Below are positions 61,790 through 64,000 of a stretch of 64,000 nucleotides of DNA, piece by piece (the stretch's first letter is position 1; each line of letters begins with the position of its first letter). The stretch comes from Erpobdella octoculata (taxonomy: Eukaryota > Annelida > Clitellata > Hirudinida > Erpobdellidae), in NCBI GenBank assembly GCA_963978895.1, contig OZ022239.1:13907270-13971269 (forward strand), written 5' to 3'. Under the pieces are notes generated by a model that was given only the letters and a program-made list of their open reading frames with translations, searched no databases and was not told where the DNA came from. A program made the translations under genes and the position numbers.

Positions 61790-62530
61790 AGTATAAACTA
61801 CATTGTTCCAAATTAATTAACAAATTCACAAAATGCTATAAAATTAATGAGATTAAACATTGGAAGAGAGTTATACCCGAAAGAAAATGTACCATTTTTA
61901 ATTGTGTTATTGTCGATATAATCTGCTTACAAGAAACAGACATGTTAATTTATGGCATAAAAACGTTTTCATATTCCTGGTTATGAGATTTTTGTGGGTC
62001 CAGGTGATAAGAAAAGAATAATGACGTTTGTGAAGTTGGGTTGTTTCAAAAGCATAAAGGTTAATGAAAAAATAACAACATCAGGCCAGCATCTTTGGAT
62101 GTTTATTGAAACTGAAAGTGGCACGCGTTCAACATTTGGAAACATATACAGAGAATGGAGTGGTACAATTAAGATGGCAACCTTGAAGTAATTTTATAAG
62201 GACTAGCTATAATGGCTAACAAGTTTAGACCATTTGCCTTAGGTGATTTACTTTAGGTGATTGGAATTTTGACTCATGGAAAAATGAAAATTATGGAGAA
62301 ATTAAAAGGGCAGCCACACTTAATTTTGGCATCCTTAGTTTATGTTACGAAATATTGTCTCCAGGTATAATATGACAAAGAATCAAGAAAGGAAAAAGAA
62401 TGACATCTTCTCTTGATTGGTTAACAACAAATCAGAAAAATTGCATTTCAAATATCAGCAAACTTGAAGTTGGCTGCTGCGACCACTAAGTTATTATTGT
62501 TGATATTGGATTATCCGTTTAGTATACAAC
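61790..62530 (+). pseudogene. Non-LTR retrotransposon endonuclease domain relic
   Basis: Plus-strand frames with several breaks give motifs of an APE-type (exo/endo/phosphatase) domain in the right order. VDIICLQETDM (about 61914-61945) carries the metal-binding Glu. FVGPGDKKRIMTFVKLG follows at about 61990. GDWNFDSWKNENYG (about 62257) matches the catalytic GD.N motif. SSLDWLTTNQKNCISNISKL then VGCCDH (62404-62488) corresponds to ..S.IDY.L.......SDH. The reverse transcriptase is not seen downstream. Decayed fragment of a LINE. Confidence 0.6.
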
Positions 62531-63560
62531 ACCAAAGATACAGCAAGTTCATCAGGGATGAAACTATAAACAGGCCGATTTAAACTACAAAGTTTGTTTT
62601 ACGCTACTACTACTACAACTTCACAATCATAAACTATTGCAAATACATAAAGTGAAGTAGGTGTATTGGAATCTGAGATTAAAATTTGCCTCAGCTGCAC
62701 ACAAAATATAACTTGTTTTGAGACCTATAATGCATAACAATAAACATGTCTTTCGTACTCTGGGGCTTTCATCTCTGTTGATTGGCAAAGTTTGAATCTA
62801 ATTCCCAATCACATCCAAAGCACTTAACGCGGTGTCGATATGTTTGCCTGTCCGAATGATCCGTCATTTTATGTAATTTGTATTTAATGAAGTTCCAAAA
62901 ATAATGTTTTGAATCCAAAATACCAGCATAAACACATTTTGGCGGGTTGTAAAACTTTAGTAATTTCTTCAGCTTGCACCAAAAATTAGCAAGAGGACAA
63001 CATTAAAATTGGAGGAGCATTTGTTCTCCTGTTGCCCCGCCTTCTAAGCTTATGATTTTAGCTCTTCCGTATGCTTTTTCTGTCAGTTCGAATGTCGCAT
63101 GCTCGTGAGCTAATTTGGAAAATGGAAATTCAGCCATCTCAGTCATCTCATTAAACTTGTTAAAAACTCATGAATATGCAAAAACTTAAAGGTTTTAAAC
63201 ATGAGTAATTGTTTCATCAATTTGAACAAATTTATCGAATTGAATAAAAAAAATAGTGTGATTTGAGAGAAAAATTGAACATAGCTTCAGTGTGTGAAAG
63301 ACAAGATAGGATTGAACAAGAAAAGTAAGAAAAATAGCTCTATTTCTTAAAAAATGATTGCCGAATGCAAACCTCAATAAACTGTTGAAGTATGTTATAT
63401 TCGTATCTGATGGTCGAGTCTGACATGAGGTAGTACGTGCAGCAGAATGGGAAAGAAAGAGAAGACAGAAAGAACGAGTTACCGCTAGAATAGAACTTGA
63501 AGGAAGCCAAAATGTTAAATGACGTATTTACTAAAACGCTGGAAAATATCATTTTTCAAT
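62531..63560. other. Unassigned sequence
   Basis: A minus-strand open stretch at about 62750-62950 contains HSDRQTYRHRVKCFGCDWEL, which looks protein-like but matches no domain I can name. The rest shows nothing. Confidence 0.35.
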
Positions 63561-63562
63561 AT

Positions 63563-63898
63563 CTAATGATTCAAATAAGTCGGTTGAGTCTCTCGATAGA
63601 CTTGCATTAAAAGGTGATGCATACGCTGAGAAATTGATTGGCGCCGTTGGAACTCCACATAGGAAAGTATCCGACATTCGCATATTTGGAAGGAATGCAT
63701 GAATGCGTTGACAGTTGTGAACGCGACCAAGCGATGAACCTTTTCAACAATCGCTGAACCGTGTATGTCGCAGCAATCAGGCGCTCCTAATGTGATCAAG
63801 TGGACTGCTTTTCGGCGTTTCTTATAAATTGCTGCGGAGGACCCGTTTTCGCTGATGTTGAGTTTGTTCGTTGTAGAGTTGCTTCTATATAAAATCAA
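63563..63898 (-). CDS. Unrecognised 111-residue ORF
   Basis: A minus-strand frame with non-repetitive composition: KAVHLITLGAPDCCDIHGSA, IVEKVHRLVAFTTVNAFMHS and YVEFQRRQSISQRMHHLLMQ. I recognise no family. It has balanced amino-acid use unlike the AT-driven spurious frames nearby. GC content is higher here than in the flanks. It may be an exon of a gene extending past the window end or a transposon relic. No splice sites could be fixed. Confidence 0.35.
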   Translation of the reverse strand: MILYRSNSTTNKLNISENGSSAAIYKKRRKAVHLITLGAPDCCDIHGSAIVEKVHRLVAFTTVNAFMHSFQICECRILSYVEFQRRQSISQRMHHLLMQVYRETQPTYLNH

Positions 63899-64000
63899 AG
63901 TTTTTACTGGAAATGTTGATAAACCTGAGAAGTTTGATTTCTCGGGAGAATAAGTTTGCAGTGGATGACAGACAGTACAGCTCCTGTTTTGTTATGAACC

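Overview
This is a stretch of animal nuclear genome, very AT-rich and dominated by microsatellites, minisatellites and transposon debris. No bacterial or phage organisation is visible: there are no operons, no ribosome-binding-site-spaced gene runs and no CRISPR array. The repeat cast (Penelope-like element, Helitrons, several hAT families, Ty3/gypsy elements, an L2-like LINE end, tRNA-derived SINEs) and a secreted LRR-Ig membrane protein with an intron point to an invertebrate metazoan. I cannot name the phylum from sequence alone.

Layout. 0-5 kb: a promoter-like E-box cluster, a broken Penelope C-terminal fragment, a tRNA-derived SINE, an internally deleted Helitron with a diagnostic 3' hairpin, and a 34-bp satellite. 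5-7.5 kb: simple repeats. 7.5-10.3 kb: a Ty3/gypsy element with two 206-bp LTRs and a 5-bp target duplication; Gag, protease and integrase remain but reverse transcriptase and RNase H are missing. 10.7-13.2 kb: a 21-bp minisatellite interrupted by a hAT-like copy, a 0.6-kb purine-rich tract, and an unexplained GC-richer block. 15-18.6 kb: a SINE interrupted by a hAT, a foldback element, a second SINE and an 81-bp TTAA-flanked hairpin. 19.0-21.3 kb: a Penelope-like element whose 3' end is repeated in inverted orientation at its 5' side, each arm carrying a hammerhead-ribozyme-like motif. 22-26 kb: a long run of tandem arrays.

29.2-34.6 kb is a train of three transposons (hAT-A, hAT-B, and an LTR element encoding a SAP-domain protein), each embedded in (TA)n. 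28.0-29.2, 34.6-35.5, 40.2-42.4 and 52.2-52.6 kb hold copies of one dispersed family that begins CTAGCGG..GTTGCCCGGG and carries an 18-bp C-rich array; one copy is nested in a hAT with an 8-bp target duplication (39.6-42.6 kb). 44-46 kb holds a hAT relic and a gypsy gag-protease relic.

The best cellular gene is at 47307-49277 (+): two exons, 574 residues, with signal peptide, leucine-rich repeats, LRRCT, a Thr/Ser-rich stalk, one Ig domain and a C-terminal membrane anchor with almost no cytoplasmic tail. A 22-bp minisatellite follows it. 51.5-54.6 kb holds a Helitron helicase end, an L2-like LINE end and a second hAT-B relative. 55-64 kb holds more tandem arrays, two short hAT derivatives, a decayed LINE endonuclease domain and an unrecognised minus-strand ORF.

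The genes do not form one pathway. Apart from the LRR-Ig gene, almost everything interpretable is mobile DNA. The most unusual items are the SAP-domain LTR element, the paired ribozyme motifs in the Penelope arms, and the repeated use of (TA)n tracts as insertion sites.
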